A stretch of 56,525 nucleotides of DNA. It comes from Streptosporangiaceae bacterium. GTDB taxonomy: Bacteria > Actinomycetota > Actinomycetes > Streptosporangiales > Streptosporangiaceae. The notes under the pieces are model-generated. The model saw nothing but the letters and a program-made list of their open reading frames with translations, was not told the DNA's origin and did no database searches. Position numbers and translations under genes: made by a program. The stretch spans positions 1 through 56,525 of the forward strand of contig JAFARZ010000081.1 of the NCBI GenBank assembly GCA_019245115.1, given 5' to 3'. Below are positions 8,372 to 16,860 of this stretch, one piece after another (the stretch's first letter is position 1; the number at the start of each line of letters is the position of its first letter).

Positions 8372-10132
8372 GTGCTTGACAGCGAACTGGCTGAGATCAT
8401 CAGCAACTTGCGCCTGCTTGGCGCTGATATCGCCGACATCGAGGTGAAGAACGGCAGCGGCGGCTTGCCCAAGTCACTCCGCGAGACACTGTCAGCTTTT
8501 TCGAACGCTCTCGGCGGGGTCGTTATCCTGGGACTCGATGAAGGCCAGGGATTCGCGACCGCGGGCCTACGGAACCCGGCAAAGCTTGCGGCCGATCTCG
8601 CTTCGATGTGTTCATCGGAGATGGAACCCGCGGTGCGGCCACTGATACGCATCCATCAGTTCGAAGGCCAGCAGCTTGTAGTCGCGGAGATCCCTGAGCT
8701 TGATCCCGCCCAGAAACCGTGTTTCTACAAAGGTGCGGGAATGACCAAAGGCAGCTTCGTGCGGGTGAGCGACGGTGACAGACGGCTCTCGTCCTACGAG
8801 GTTCAGATCATGCTGTCCTCGCGGGGGCAGCCGCGAGACGATGAACAGGCTGTGTCCGGCATCGGGCTTGAAGACCTTGACCAGGCCAGCCTGGAGACCT
8901 TGATGGCGCGCCTGCGGACCAGCAGACCATACGCGTTCAAGGATCTCGATCGGCTCGCTGTGCTGCGTCGGGCCAAAGTCCTCGTAACCGACCAGACAGG
9001 ACAGGACGCCGTCTCCCTGGCCGGGCTTCTGGCTCTCGGCACCTATCCCCAAGAGAAGTTTCCTCAGCTGATGGTCACCTTCGTCCACTACCCAACCGTC
9101 ACGGGTACTCAGTCCGTAGCGGGAGAGCGCTTCCTCGACAACGTGACCTTGGAAGGGCCCATCCCTGTGATGACCCGCGACGCACTGGCCGCGATCCGGC
9201 GGAACATGTCACGCCGGGCACTGATAGCTGACGCCGGCCGACAGGACATATGGGAGTACCCCGAGACAGCTTTGCGCGAGGCGGTCGTCAACGCGCTGGT
9301 CCACCGGGATCTATCCAGCAGCGCACGCGGCACACAGATCCAGATAGAGATGTATCCAGACCGGCTGGTGATCAAGAACCCGGGCGGCTTGTTCGGCCCA
9401 GTCACCATCGACAACCTCGGCGAAGAGGGCATCTCGTCCGCGCGGAACGCCACTCTCATCAAATTGCTTGAGGATGTCCCGCTACCCGGCGAGACACGGA
9501 CGGTCTGCGAGAACCGCGGCTCCGGTATCCGCTCGATGCTCGACGCGCTGCGAACCGCAGGCATGAGCCCGCCCCAGTTCGAAGACCGGATCTCATCTTT
9601 CACGGTGACCTTCCCCAACCACACGCTCCTGTCCGAGGAAACAGTCAGGTGGATCACCGGCCTAGGCGAACACGGGCTCACTGACAGCCAGTGCGTCGCC
9701 CTAGCCATGCTCCGCGATGAAGAGGTCCTGGACAACCGCGCCTACCGGACGGCAACCGGTGTGGACTCCCGGGTGGCGACCGCCGAACTCCAAGACCTCG
9801 TCGCCCGCGAACTCATCACCCAGACCGGGACCCGCCGCTGGGCACAGTACCGGCTGTCCCCGCGACTCAACTCACACACCGGATCGCCATCCAAGGCAGA
9901 CCGCCGCCCGGCCCTGCTCACGGCACTCGGCGACGAGACGCTGTCACGAGCAGAACTCGCGGCACGAACGGGTCTCAGCGATCAGACTGTCCGGCGCTGG
10001 TTGAAGGTCATGCGCCAGGAGGGAACCGTGGAACTCGTCGGCAGCAGTCCCCGCAGCACCGGTGCCCGGTACCGCCGTTCACGCCAAACCTTGCTGTTCC
10101 CGCGAAATCAGCCTGCTTTGGACGACAGCTAA
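8372..10132 (+). CDS. AlbA_2 (Schlafen-type) / HATPase_c_4 protein with C-terminal winged helix
   Basis: A 586-aa protein of the COG2865 type. The N-terminal part (about residues 5-130) matches the AlbA_2 nucleic-acid-binding fold, with IEVKNGSGGLPKSL and FSNALGGVVILGLDE. The middle (about 300-420) is a HATPase_c_4-type ATP-binding domain with EAVVNALVHRDLS and the NRGSGIRSM glycine loop. The C-terminus (about 515-560) has a winged helix, LAARTGLSDQTVRRWL. Such proteins are annotated as putative regulators or helicase-like proteins and are frequent in defence islands; their biochemical role is not settled. The start is GTG at 8372 with a GGAG site seven bases upstream, just behind a nested palindrome. 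It stands alone in its orientation until 11487. Confidence 0.85.
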   Translation: MLDSELAEIISNLRLLGADIADIEVKNGSGGLPKSLRETLSAFSNALGGVVILGLDEGQGFATAGLRNPAKLAADLASMCSSEMEPAVRPLIRIHQFEGQQLVVAEIPELDPAQKPCFYKGAGMTKGSFVRVSDGDRRLSSYEVQIMLSSRGQPRDDEQAVSGIGLEDLDQASLETLMARLRTSRPYAFKDLDRLAVLRRAKVLVTDQTGQDAVSLAGLLALGTYPQEKFPQLMVTFVHYPTVTGTQSVAGERFLDNVTLEGPIPVMTRDALAAIRRNMSRRALIADAGRQDIWEYPETALREAVVNALVHRDLSSSARGTQIQIEMYPDRLVIKNPGGLFGPVTIDNLGEEGISSARNATLIKLLEDVPLPGETRTVCENRGSGIRSMLDALRTAGMSPPQFEDRISSFTVTFPNHTLLSEETVRWITGLGEHGLTDSQCVALAMLRDEEVLDNRAYRTATGVDSRVATAELQDLVARELITQTGTRRWAQYRLSPRLNSHTGSPSKADRRPALLTALGDETLSRAELAARTGLSDQTVRRWLKVMRQEGTVELVGSSPRSTGARYRRSRQTLLFPRNQPALDDS

Positions 10133-10344
10133 TCCTGGTCCCACCATCGACCTTTCCTGCGCGCCAGCAAGTCCGGCGGTACAACGGACGGAGCCACGCG
10201 GCATCCGGTCGCGGATCGTCGAAAGCGATTACCAGAATTGGAGCCGGACGCCAAGAGGCCGCGTTTGCCCGTGCCGACGAACGTCCAGCGAGGCCCGCTG
10301 ATGCTCGTCTACCTGACTGATATCCGCGGGGAGCGCGTAGTCAT

Positions 10345-10541
10345 TCATCCACGTGAACTGGATCGGCTGACACGGGGCGGGCTCCCCATAGTCAGCCCCA
10401 CCCAACCGATGTGCTGGATGCTCGCGACGGCGGTCTCCCTGCCAGTGCCGACGTATTCCAGGACGAAGTCCTCCCGTGACTTGTCCTCCGCGTTCCACGG
10501 TCGGAACGTGTTCGGATAAGAACGTTGGCGTCGTAGACCGT
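10345..10541 (-). pseudogene. VapC-like PIN toxin with its core deleted
   Basis: Immediately after the antitoxin gene the minus strand reads VYDANVL, the start of PIN toxins with the first catalytic Asp. It then jumps frame into YPNT followed at once by WNAEDKSREDFVLE, which resembles the C-terminal end of this toxin family (a W-N-x-E-x-K-S-x-x-D-F-V-L pattern, from memory). The central 100 or so residues with the other acidic catalytic residues are absent and the frame is shifted. The gene cannot make an active RNase. Confidence 0.6.
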
Positions 10542-10544
10542 CGA

Positions 10545-11003
10545 TCAGTACAGTCCCAGTTCTTCGCTCAACTGGGTCAGTTCGTCCGCCGCGTTACGGC
10601 GGCTGAGGTCATCCCTTCGCCGGTATTCACGCAGATCCACGAATCTGACCCGGCGGTGCGTGCCTACCAGGCGGAACGGGATCTCCCCTGCCTCCAGCAG
10701 CCCGATCAGGTACGGCCGGGACACATTCAGGAAGTCGGCGGCCTGCTGTGTGGTCAGCTCAGCGGCATCCGGAATGAGCTGTACGCCTTGCCCGGCAGCC
10801 AGCAGCGCGAGGATCTGCGCGAACATGACCGTCGCCTCGCGCGGAACGACCAGGGAGTCATCCCCGGCTAGCTCGCCCCGGATCGTGACCGGATCAGTCC
10901 CGGGATGAGCCGCCAGGTAGTCCCTGATCCGCCGCGCGGCGCGGCTAGCCAGCTCCGCATCCGCATCCCCCGGTCTGATCACACCGCCCGTCCTGCCTGA
11001 CAT
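10545..11003 (-). CDS. VapB-like antitoxin with excisionase-type HTH
   Basis: A 152-aa antitoxin of the type paired with PIN toxins in actinobacteria. The C-terminal half holds a MerR/excisionase-like (HTH_17) DNA-binding domain, LTTQQAADFLNVSRPYLIGL, followed by VGTHRRVRFVDLREYRRRDD. The N-terminal half is a helical segment. The gene has a strong AGGAGG site (11010-11015) and a TATGAT -10 box, so it is probably still expressed. Its toxin partner downstream has lost its core, leaving an orphan antitoxin that could still neutralise related toxins or act as a repressor. Confidence 0.8.
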   Translation of the reverse strand: MSGRTGGVIRPGDADAELASRAARRIRDYLAAHPGTDPVTIRGELAGDDSLVVPREATVMFAQILALLAAGQGVQLIPDAAELTTQQAADFLNVSRPYLIGLLEAGEIPFRLVGTHRRVRFVDLREYRRRDDLSRRNAADELTQLSEELGLY

Positions 11004-11009
11004 CGCTTA

Positions 11010-11028
11010 CCTCCTGAAGGCCATCATA
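11010..11028 (-). promoter_or_regulatory. Ribosome site and -10 box of the antitoxin gene
   Basis: On the minus strand a perfect AGGAGG lies six bases before the ATG at 11003, and a TATGAT hexamer lies eight bases further upstream (11023-11028). An AT-rich stretch with partial symmetry around AATATT (about 11057-11068) precedes it and may be the antitoxin binding site. The -35 box is not clear. Confidence 0.5.
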
Positions 11029-11486
11029 CCCGCTAAACGAAATATCTGAAACAATCGCAATATTCGCAATCTTCGCCGTGCCTAACCTCTGTCACTCAGC
11101 ACGCGGAAATGCGCCTTTGAGGGACTGACCGGAGATTGCGCGCCCGATGGCGCGGTTGTCGGCTGCCGGTTGTAGAGCAGAGCGCTAAGTAACGGTGACC
11201 GATCTGAGAACCTGGCAGGGCCATAGCCACAACGGGCGTGGACCAAGGAGCAACGTCATCGCGCGCACCGGCAATCCGGTCAGTTGCGGCGAGCCGACAC
11301 CCTTCTGCAGATTCGCGACGACGCACTGGCCCGTCTGGCTTCGATATAGACGACTCGATGGGACTCGACGGGCACTGTCTACGCGGTGTTCATCCCTCGA
11401 CGCGATCGGGCGCGACGGCCGCAGGTGCTCCGTGCCGGTCGGATCGTAGGTTGTGGCGCATCCGGGCGGCAGCTAATGTCCGCGGC
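11029..11486. other. Intergenic, no gene supported
   Basis: Divergent gap between the antitoxin and the next plus-strand gene. The plus frame is open back to 11238, but that extension is rich in Arg, Ser and Ala without conserved look, so I treat it as non-coding. No RNA gene or clear promoter was found. Confidence 0.5.
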
Positions 11487-12587
11487 ATGGGCGTGATTGA
11501 TGTCAGGCGCTTCAACGTCGCGACGTACTTCGGGGATAGCGGCGACCTTGAGGTCGCGGACATCTGGCCTGCCGATGAAAGCACATGGGACATCGATCTC
11601 GCCGAGGTCGTCAAGGTAAACGCACTCGCGGTCCCGGCGGACCGTAAGCTCACCTACCGCGTGATGCAGCACGAACTGCGGTTGCTGCTGAGCTTTCTCA
11701 TGGACGAGCCCGGAAGCCCGCTCACCCTCCGGCACGACGAATTCCGAGCAAGTTCGGGGCACGTCAAGCGGTTCATATCCGAATCGTTCGGCCTCGGGAT
11801 GCTCACCGCAGCCGCCGAGCGCCACCACCGATGGAAGCTAGACGACACCGATCTCCACAACTTCGACGTGCTGCCCGCGAAGGTAGCCACGCAGTACCCA
11901 GGTTCCGGAATCCGGCCAGACCTGCTCTTTGACTTCACCGACCAGGGGCAAGAGAAGCGACTCGCGGGCGAGGCACGCGGGCGGTCATCCGCCAGGCCGG
12001 TGCACTTCGCGAGCAAGGATCAACGGGACCGCCTCGCTGACATCGTGGCTTGGTCCGGCGTGAACGACCTCCACCCCGTAACCATGACCTATGCCTACAC
12101 CGGAGCAGCGAACGCTCAGGTCGACCTCTTCGACATCACTGTCCCCGGTTACCTGGAGACAGCCCCCGAGATGGTCATCGCCGAGGAAGAGGACCTCGTG
12201 AAAATACAGACTGGACGGCACTTTGAGCGGCTGGCGTCCATAAGACCTCGCGCCCTTGAGCGTGCCGGTGAAATCACCGACCAGCTGTACGCAACGGCCC
12301 CGCAAAGCGCACCAGGCCCAGCGCGGTTGGTCTACGGACGGAACGTACGGGGCAGCTGGGCTACCGCCGACCTGATCGCCCCGTCCAGTCTGCGGTTCTT
12401 CCTCGGTGTGCTCGACCAGCCACTCACCCCGGAGCAGGCCGGAGCACCACGCCGCAGGCGCAACGCCGCCACGCAACGAGACGCTGACCCGATCCAGGTT
12501 GCCGCGACAGGCCGAATATTCGTCGTCGTGGCCCGGGACGCGACGCAAGACCCCGACTGGTCAGAGGTGACCAGCCGCATCGGATAA
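11487..12587 (+). CDS. Unknown protein with possible nuclease-like motif
   Basis: A 366-aa protein I do not recognise. It is mostly mixed alpha/beta in look, with no signal peptide or membrane segment. About residues 140-165 read RPDLLFDFTD then LAGEARGR, an arrangement (P-D, then E-x-R) that recalls PD-(D/E)xK folds, though the last residue is Arg rather than Lys. This is a weak hint only. The start is taken as the ATG at 11487, where protein-like composition begins; the ribosome site is poor, and a GTG two codons later is an alternative. It is separated from the next gene by a gap with a long palindrome, so it probably forms its own transcript. Confidence 0.65.
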   Translation: MGVIDVRRFNVATYFGDSGDLEVADIWPADESTWDIDLAEVVKVNALAVPADRKLTYRVMQHELRLLLSFLMDEPGSPLTLRHDEFRASSGHVKRFISESFGLGMLTAAAERHHRWKLDDTDLHNFDVLPAKVATQYPGSGIRPDLLFDFTDQGQEKRLAGEARGRSSARPVHFASKDQRDRLADIVAWSGVNDLHPVTMTYAYTGAANAQVDLFDITVPGYLETAPEMVIAEEEDLVKIQTGRHFERLASIRPRALERAGEITDQLYATAPQSAPGPARLVYGRNVRGSWATADLIAPSSLRFFLGVLDQPLTPEQAGAPRRRRNAATQRDADPIQVAATGRIFVVVARDATQDPDWSEVTSRIG

Positions 12588-12753
12588 CCACGTTCGGACG
12601 CGTACAGACAAGCGCTTACTCCAGCCTAGTTCAGCATCCCAGCACACGTCGGCCTTGGTTCATGCGCTCGTTATACAGCGACTTCAGGCCGTGGCCAAGG
12701 TCATCAGTCTCGGGGCGCCTCGCTCCTCGCCCGCTGCACCGTCGAGCGGGCAT

Positions 12754-12779
12754 CAAGTGCGCATCATGATGCGCACTTG
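12754..12779. promoter_or_regulatory. Perfect 26-bp palindrome upstream of the methylase-specificity gene
   Basis: Each 13-base arm reads CAAGTGCGCATCA, and the second arm is its exact reverse complement with no loop. It ends 67 bases before the methylase ATG at 12847. A loop-free palindrome of this length is more like a protein-binding operator than a terminator. Restriction-modification genes are often controlled by C proteins acting at such sites, but no C-protein gene is seen here. Confidence 0.65.
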
Positions 12780-12846
12780 CCTTCCGCCACGAGACAGCCG
12801 AGACTGAAGGTGTCGTTCCGCTCGGCGCTTTTAGTAAGGAGGCTAG

Positions 12847-14886
12847 ATGGAAGATCAGCTCAGTCCCAGGGGCGAAAGCGAGACAGCCAAGTCAGAGGCC
12901 ATCCTCACCGAGCTGTTCGGGCCGCTCGCCCACAGGATCTGTGGTGGAGGATTGCAGACCGCCTACATTAACCTTCTGGTTTCCTCTGTCTTCCTGCGCC
13001 ATCGCGCACGATCATCGTGGGCCGTAGTGCGTGAGGAGGTCCGCAAAGCGGTCGATGCGCAGAGCGCCCCTCAAGACCTGTTGCGGATGATCGGCCGCTG
13101 GACCGATGTCGTCCTCCGGGAGCACGGACTACCTCTGGGGACCTCAGCCGCACTTGATGAGCTCCGCGGGAACGCCATCGACGACCTTGCGCATGTGGTG
13201 GGCCTGTGCGAGTACCTCAAGCCGGAGGACTACCCAGCGCTGCTCGATCATTTCGGCGCCTGGGTCGGCGCAAATGATGGAACATTCTTTACTCCCCGGT
13301 CGGTGGTTAAACTCATCGTCCAGACGATGAAGGAGCAGCTCGAAGGAACTATCCGAATCCACGACCCCTATGTGCGTGGCGGTGAACTTCTCGCTGGCAC
13401 GCTTGAGACAGGAGCAAGGGTCGAGCTCTCTGGATCAAGCCCGTCTGACGAAATGCTCAGAATCGCAGGTATGAACCTATTGCTGAACGGTGGCGAAGTA
13501 GATCTCAGTAGCGGAACGACTACTCCCTGGAACCATCCGGTAACTCCGGGAGTGGATTGGATCCTGGCAAATCCTCCTTTCAACAGCAAGGGATCTGCTA
13601 CGGCCAAATCTTGGAAAGAAGACTGGATCTTCGGGCCTCCTCCAGCGCACAACGAAAACTATGCATGGCTCCAGCACATCATCGCTTCGCTAAGACGACC
13701 AGGGCGGGCCACCGTACTGATGCCTAACCAGGCTGCGGTATCCATCGATTCCCGTGAGCAGCTCATTCGGAGGAGAATGATCCAGAGGGGAGCTGTTGAA
13801 TTCATGGTTGCCCTCCCTCGTCAGCTCTTCACGACGACAGCCATCCCGACGATGATTTGGGGTCTCCGCTCCCCGTCGGCACATCCCGATTCTATCCTGT
13901 TTATGGACATCCGCAGAGCTGGATCCAAGCGGGGCAGACAACGGATTCTGACTCCAACAGAGATCGAAGCAATAAGTGAATGTCTGCGCTCTTGGCGGGC
14001 CGGAGCAGAGGATTTTTCCGGTGTTATGCAGGACATCGGGAAGGCGACGGCGGCCTCAATAAGAGAAATCGAGGAACAAGATTACTCGCTAGACCCCTCT
14101 GATTACCTTTCCAGCCAGCTATCCGGTCTCGCCGACTTCCCCATTGCGTCTATTACGGAACTAGCCGACGCTGTGAAGCTCAGGATTCAAGAGGCTCGGA
14201 TAGCCGACGAGAAGTCGTCAAGTATAGTTGTCGAGAACCTTAAAAAGGATGGAGCAGGCCTCCATTCCGACTGGAATAAGGTAAAACTCGACGAAATATG
14301 CCAAATTCAGGCGGGACCTTCTCACAGCATAGTAAAGAAGGCAAGCCGTGCTGAATATGGTGTTCCGCTCATCGTCCCAAGCAATCTCCGTGATCGCCGG
14401 ATCCTGGCTGGCAATGCAGAACGAATCACTGTGGATGCCGCACGTGATCTGGAACGGTTCCAGGTCAAAGAAAATGACATTCTCTTCGTGAGGACCGGCT
14501 CAGTTGGGCCTGTCGCCCTCATGACTGAATCTGAGGAACGCTGGCTATTTGGCACCAATCTGATGCGGCTTCGCTGCAACGATGGCGTAGCCCCCGGCTA
14601 CCTTCTGGCATTCCTGTCCTCAGATCCTGCTCAGAGATGGATACAGGCCCGAACCGAATCTGCGACAGCTATCCCATCTATCAGCGCCAAGTCACTAGGC
14701 AAGCTACCGGTGACCCTGCCGCCGCCAGGCGAGCAGAGGCGCGTAAGCGATCTTCTGACCAGGGTCGACATGCAGATCGCCGCCCACCGCAATCTAGCCG
14801 AAACCGCAGAGAAGTGGTGGTCCATGCTTACCGACGGCCTCACCAGCGGCCTACTGGTCGCACCTGGCCCCTGGGATTTGCCTTGA
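12847..14886 (+). CDS. N6-adenine DNA methylase fused to a type I specificity domain
   Basis: A 679-aa fusion. Residues about 1-430 match HsdM-like N6 methylases: a helical N-terminal domain, a variant SAM-binding motif I (HDPYVRGGELLAG, where DPxCGSGG is usual), and catalytic NPPF at about residue 241. Residues about 475-679 match a single HsdS target-recognition half: GVPLIVPSNLRDRRI, NDILFVRTGSVGPVAL and IPSISAKSLGKLPVTLPP. No restriction (HsdR) gene is adjacent. A strong AAGGAGG (12836-12842) fixes the start. Base composition is visibly less GC-rich than its neighbours, suggesting recent transfer. The gene overlaps a small two-TM protein at its 3' end. It may be a modification-only or sensing component of a defence system. 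Confidence 0.88.
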   Translation: MEDQLSPRGESETAKSEAILTELFGPLAHRICGGGLQTAYINLLVSSVFLRHRARSSWAVVREEVRKAVDAQSAPQDLLRMIGRWTDVVLREHGLPLGTSAALDELRGNAIDDLAHVVGLCEYLKPEDYPALLDHFGAWVGANDGTFFTPRSVVKLIVQTMKEQLEGTIRIHDPYVRGGELLAGTLETGARVELSGSSPSDEMLRIAGMNLLLNGGEVDLSSGTTTPWNHPVTPGVDWILANPPFNSKGSATAKSWKEDWIFGPPPAHNENYAWLQHIIASLRRPGRATVLMPNQAAVSIDSREQLIRRRMIQRGAVEFMVALPRQLFTTTAIPTMIWGLRSPSAHPDSILFMDIRRAGSKRGRQRILTPTEIEAISECLRSWRAGAEDFSGVMQDIGKATAASIREIEEQDYSLDPSDYLSSQLSGLADFPIASITELADAVKLRIQEARIADEKSSSIVVENLKKDGAGLHSDWNKVKLDEICQIQAGPSHSIVKKASRAEYGVPLIVPSNLRDRRILAGNAERITVDAARDLERFQVKENDILFVRTGSVGPVALMTESEERWLFGTNLMRLRCNDGVAPGYLLAFLSSDPAQRWIQARTESATAIPSISAKSLGKLPVTLPPPGEQRRVSDLLTRVDMQIAAHRNLAETAEKWWSMLTDGLTSGLLVAPGPWDLP

Positions 14887-15101
14887 CCACTCCACCGCCA
14901 TCCCGGTCAGCAATCATTCGCATATTGCTCGCAGCGATAGCCTTTCTAATCGGCGTCATCGCTGCACTAGTCGCAGGCATCCTCCAGCGAGCGGACCACA
15001 GCTCCATGCCACATACAATCGAATACTGCTTGGGCGTTTTCGCTGCAACCGTTGTATTCGTCTTCTCAGTCATCTCCTTTGTGGGAGGACGTAAAGGATG
15101 A
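14883..15101 (+). CDS. Small two-transmembrane protein coupled to the methylase
   Basis: A 72-aa protein starting at a TTG that overlaps the methylase stop (TTGA). Residues about 11-33 (IIRILLAAIAFLIGVIAALV) and about 50-68 (YCLGVFAATVVFVFSVISF) are two clear membrane segments joined by a short loop, and the C-terminus is basic (GGRKG). The overlap implies translational coupling to the methylase. Small two-TM proteins are common membrane-damaging effectors in abortive-infection systems, but nothing in the sequence proves that role here. No other start codon gives a better frame. Confidence 0.6.
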   Translation: MTTPPPSRSAIIRILLAAIAFLIGVIAALVAGILQRADHSSMPHTIEYCLGVFAATVVFVFSVISFVGGRKG

Positions 15102-15246
15102 CCACAGCCAACCTTCTATGACACCGATCACAAGAGAACTACCATAGCATGGGTAAAGCCACTCCGATTCGGCATTCTCCATCGATTCTAAATAACGCTT
15201 ATGTGACGCGTGCAGGCGTCAATCCGCCCAACTAATAGCAAGGTTG

Positions 15247-16860
15247 TCACACATCGCTCTTTAGGTCAATGTCTGTGTGTACCAGTGCGGCAGGGCACAG
15301 CCCGCGCTGGGTTCCCGCCGGGACCTTGCCGCTGAGCCACGATTCAAAGATGCTTGCAGCGTCCTTGCTCGTGTTGTCTTTCCGCTGCCCGTTGCGTTCT
15401 TGAATCAGCCGCCAGGTGCTATCCTCTTTCCGCAGCTTCCACTCGGAATTGCCGCTGTAGAGTGTCACTGCATCGCCGACTCGCTCATATGGCACTACTC
15501 CCTGCTCGGCTGCGAGTTGCCGCCAGTCTCTATCCTCGGCGATCATTGGAAGCGTGCGGGGCAGCGGCCAACGGGTCAGGGCTTCCGCGTAGAGCGTGTC
15601 CGCGAGATCTCCGAGCGGCGGATCCTGAACGAACTCCATGTTGGCCTCGGCCATCACATGGTCGAAGTACCGGCATGCCTCGGCTAGGGCCGAAGTGCCG
15701 TCCAGGCGCATCCCTACCTCGATGCCACCGGTCAGCCCCCGCGGGATGGTGAAGTTAGCGGAGAACAGCGCGCCCAGCGTGCGGTCGGCGATTACGCCCT
15801 TCGCGTGGTTGCTCCGGTCAGGGATGATCTGCGCCCCGGCTTTGGCGAAAGCGGTGGCCTCCGCCCGTGCTGCTGGCAGGAAGTTGCGGCCGCGCATCAG
15901 CAGGCGTACCTGGACTCCGCGTTGCACGGCGCGTTGGACCGGCTCGAGCAGTAGGTCCGGTCTCGTCTTGGCCCTTGGCAAGGGATAGCTAATGTTGGCG
16001 ATACTGAAGGTCGCCAGAGTGAGATCGCGCTGGGCTCGGTCAGCGATGGCCACGATGGTAGTGGCGATGTGATGATCGGTTTCGCGGTCTTCCCACGTCC
16101 AGATCGGGCCGGTACCGGATACGGCTGGTTGGGGAGCGGCTACGCGAGTGGATCCGGTGCGCTTGTCGATGGAGCCGGGGTTGCGGGCGTCTGGGGGCAT
16201 GTCCCATTGGCTGAGCTGCCATAGCCGAGCGAATACTCGGGCAAGGACATCGACGTCGGCTGGGTTGGTGACGACGACGCCGTTCTCGCCGGTGGTGGTG
16301 AAGGATGCCGTGACGAGGTTAGCGCTGGAGACCAATGCGATCTGGTCGTCGACGACCACGAACTTCGCGTGCAAGCCACGGTAACCACGCACATAGATTC
16401 CATATCGAGTCAGCTCACGGAAGTTGCGGTGCTCAAGCTGACGATCTACATCGGGATAGTCGTCGTACTCATTGATCGCTTCTTCCAGTCCCTTGTCATC
16501 CAGCGCGGATACGACGTATACACCGCCGTGCAGCCGACCTGCCGCGCGGATCAGGGACTCGCGCAGCTCCTTGTCGCCAAGCGTCAGCGCGGCAATAAAG
16601 ATCTTCGTCCGCGCGTGGTCGATCATGTCGATTAGCTCACGGCGGATGGTCGAGCCGCCGCCCACATATGTAAAGCAGTGCCGGTACGGTTCGTCGTGCC
16701 GGGCAAACACCTCTGGGACGAACGGGGTCCGGGCCGGAGCATCACGTCGCAAGGCGAAGAAGCCGCCTGCCACCGTGCGATGGCCCAGATCGATGCGCTG
16801 GATGCTGGGTTCATTGCCGGAACGCCGCGGTGCGGCAGGGTCAGCTAGAAAATCAGTCAT
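15247..16860 (-). CDS. Phospholipase D-family protein with two HKD motifs
   Basis: A 537-aa protein with two PLD catalytic motifs. The first is LHAKFVVVDDQIALVSSANL (His about residue 164), the second NHAKGVIADRTLGALFSANF (His about 352). Two HKD sites in one chain make one active centre in nucleases and phospholipases of this family. The C-terminal part (about 400-537) is unassigned. I take the ATG at 16860, which overlaps the stop of the upstream gene by eight bases; a longer frame to 16935 would overlap more and lacks support. It is the last gene of the CARF/SF1 helicase operon. DISARM also carries a PLD protein (DrmC), but that one is usually shorter. Confidence 0.85.
   Translation of the reverse strand: MTDFLADPAAPRRSGNEPSIQRIDLGHRTVAGGFFALRRDAPARTPFVPEVFARHDEPYRHCFTYVGGGSTIRRELIDMIDHARTKIFIAALTLGDKELRESLIRAAGRLHGGVYVVSALDDKGLEEAINEYDDYPDVDRQLEHRNFRELTRYGIYVRGYRGLHAKFVVVDDQIALVSSANLVTASFTTTGENGVVVTNPADVDVLARVFARLWQLSQWDMPPDARNPGSIDKRTGSTRVAAPQPAVSGTGPIWTWEDRETDHHIATTIVAIADRAQRDLTLATFSIANISYPLPRAKTRPDLLLEPVQRAVQRGVQVRLLMRGRNFLPAARAEATAFAKAGAQIIPDRSNHAKGVIADRTLGALFSANFTIPRGLTGGIEVGMRLDGTSALAEACRYFDHVMAEANMEFVQDPPLGDLADTLYAEALTRWPLPRTLPMIAEDRDWRQLAAEQGVVPYERVGDAVTLYSGNSEWKLRKEDSTWRLIQERNGQRKDNTSKDAASIFESWLSGKVPAGTQRGLCPAALVHTDIDLKSDV

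Noticed and set aside
10229..10519. Overlapping small frames on both strands after the VapC remnant
   Set aside because: Neither has a recognisable family; the only meaningful pieces are the VapC ends on the minus strand.
11238..11486. N-terminal extension of the 366-aa gene
   Set aside because: The upstream codons have an Arg/Ser/Ala-rich chance composition and no ribosome site; the protein-like sequence begins at 11487.
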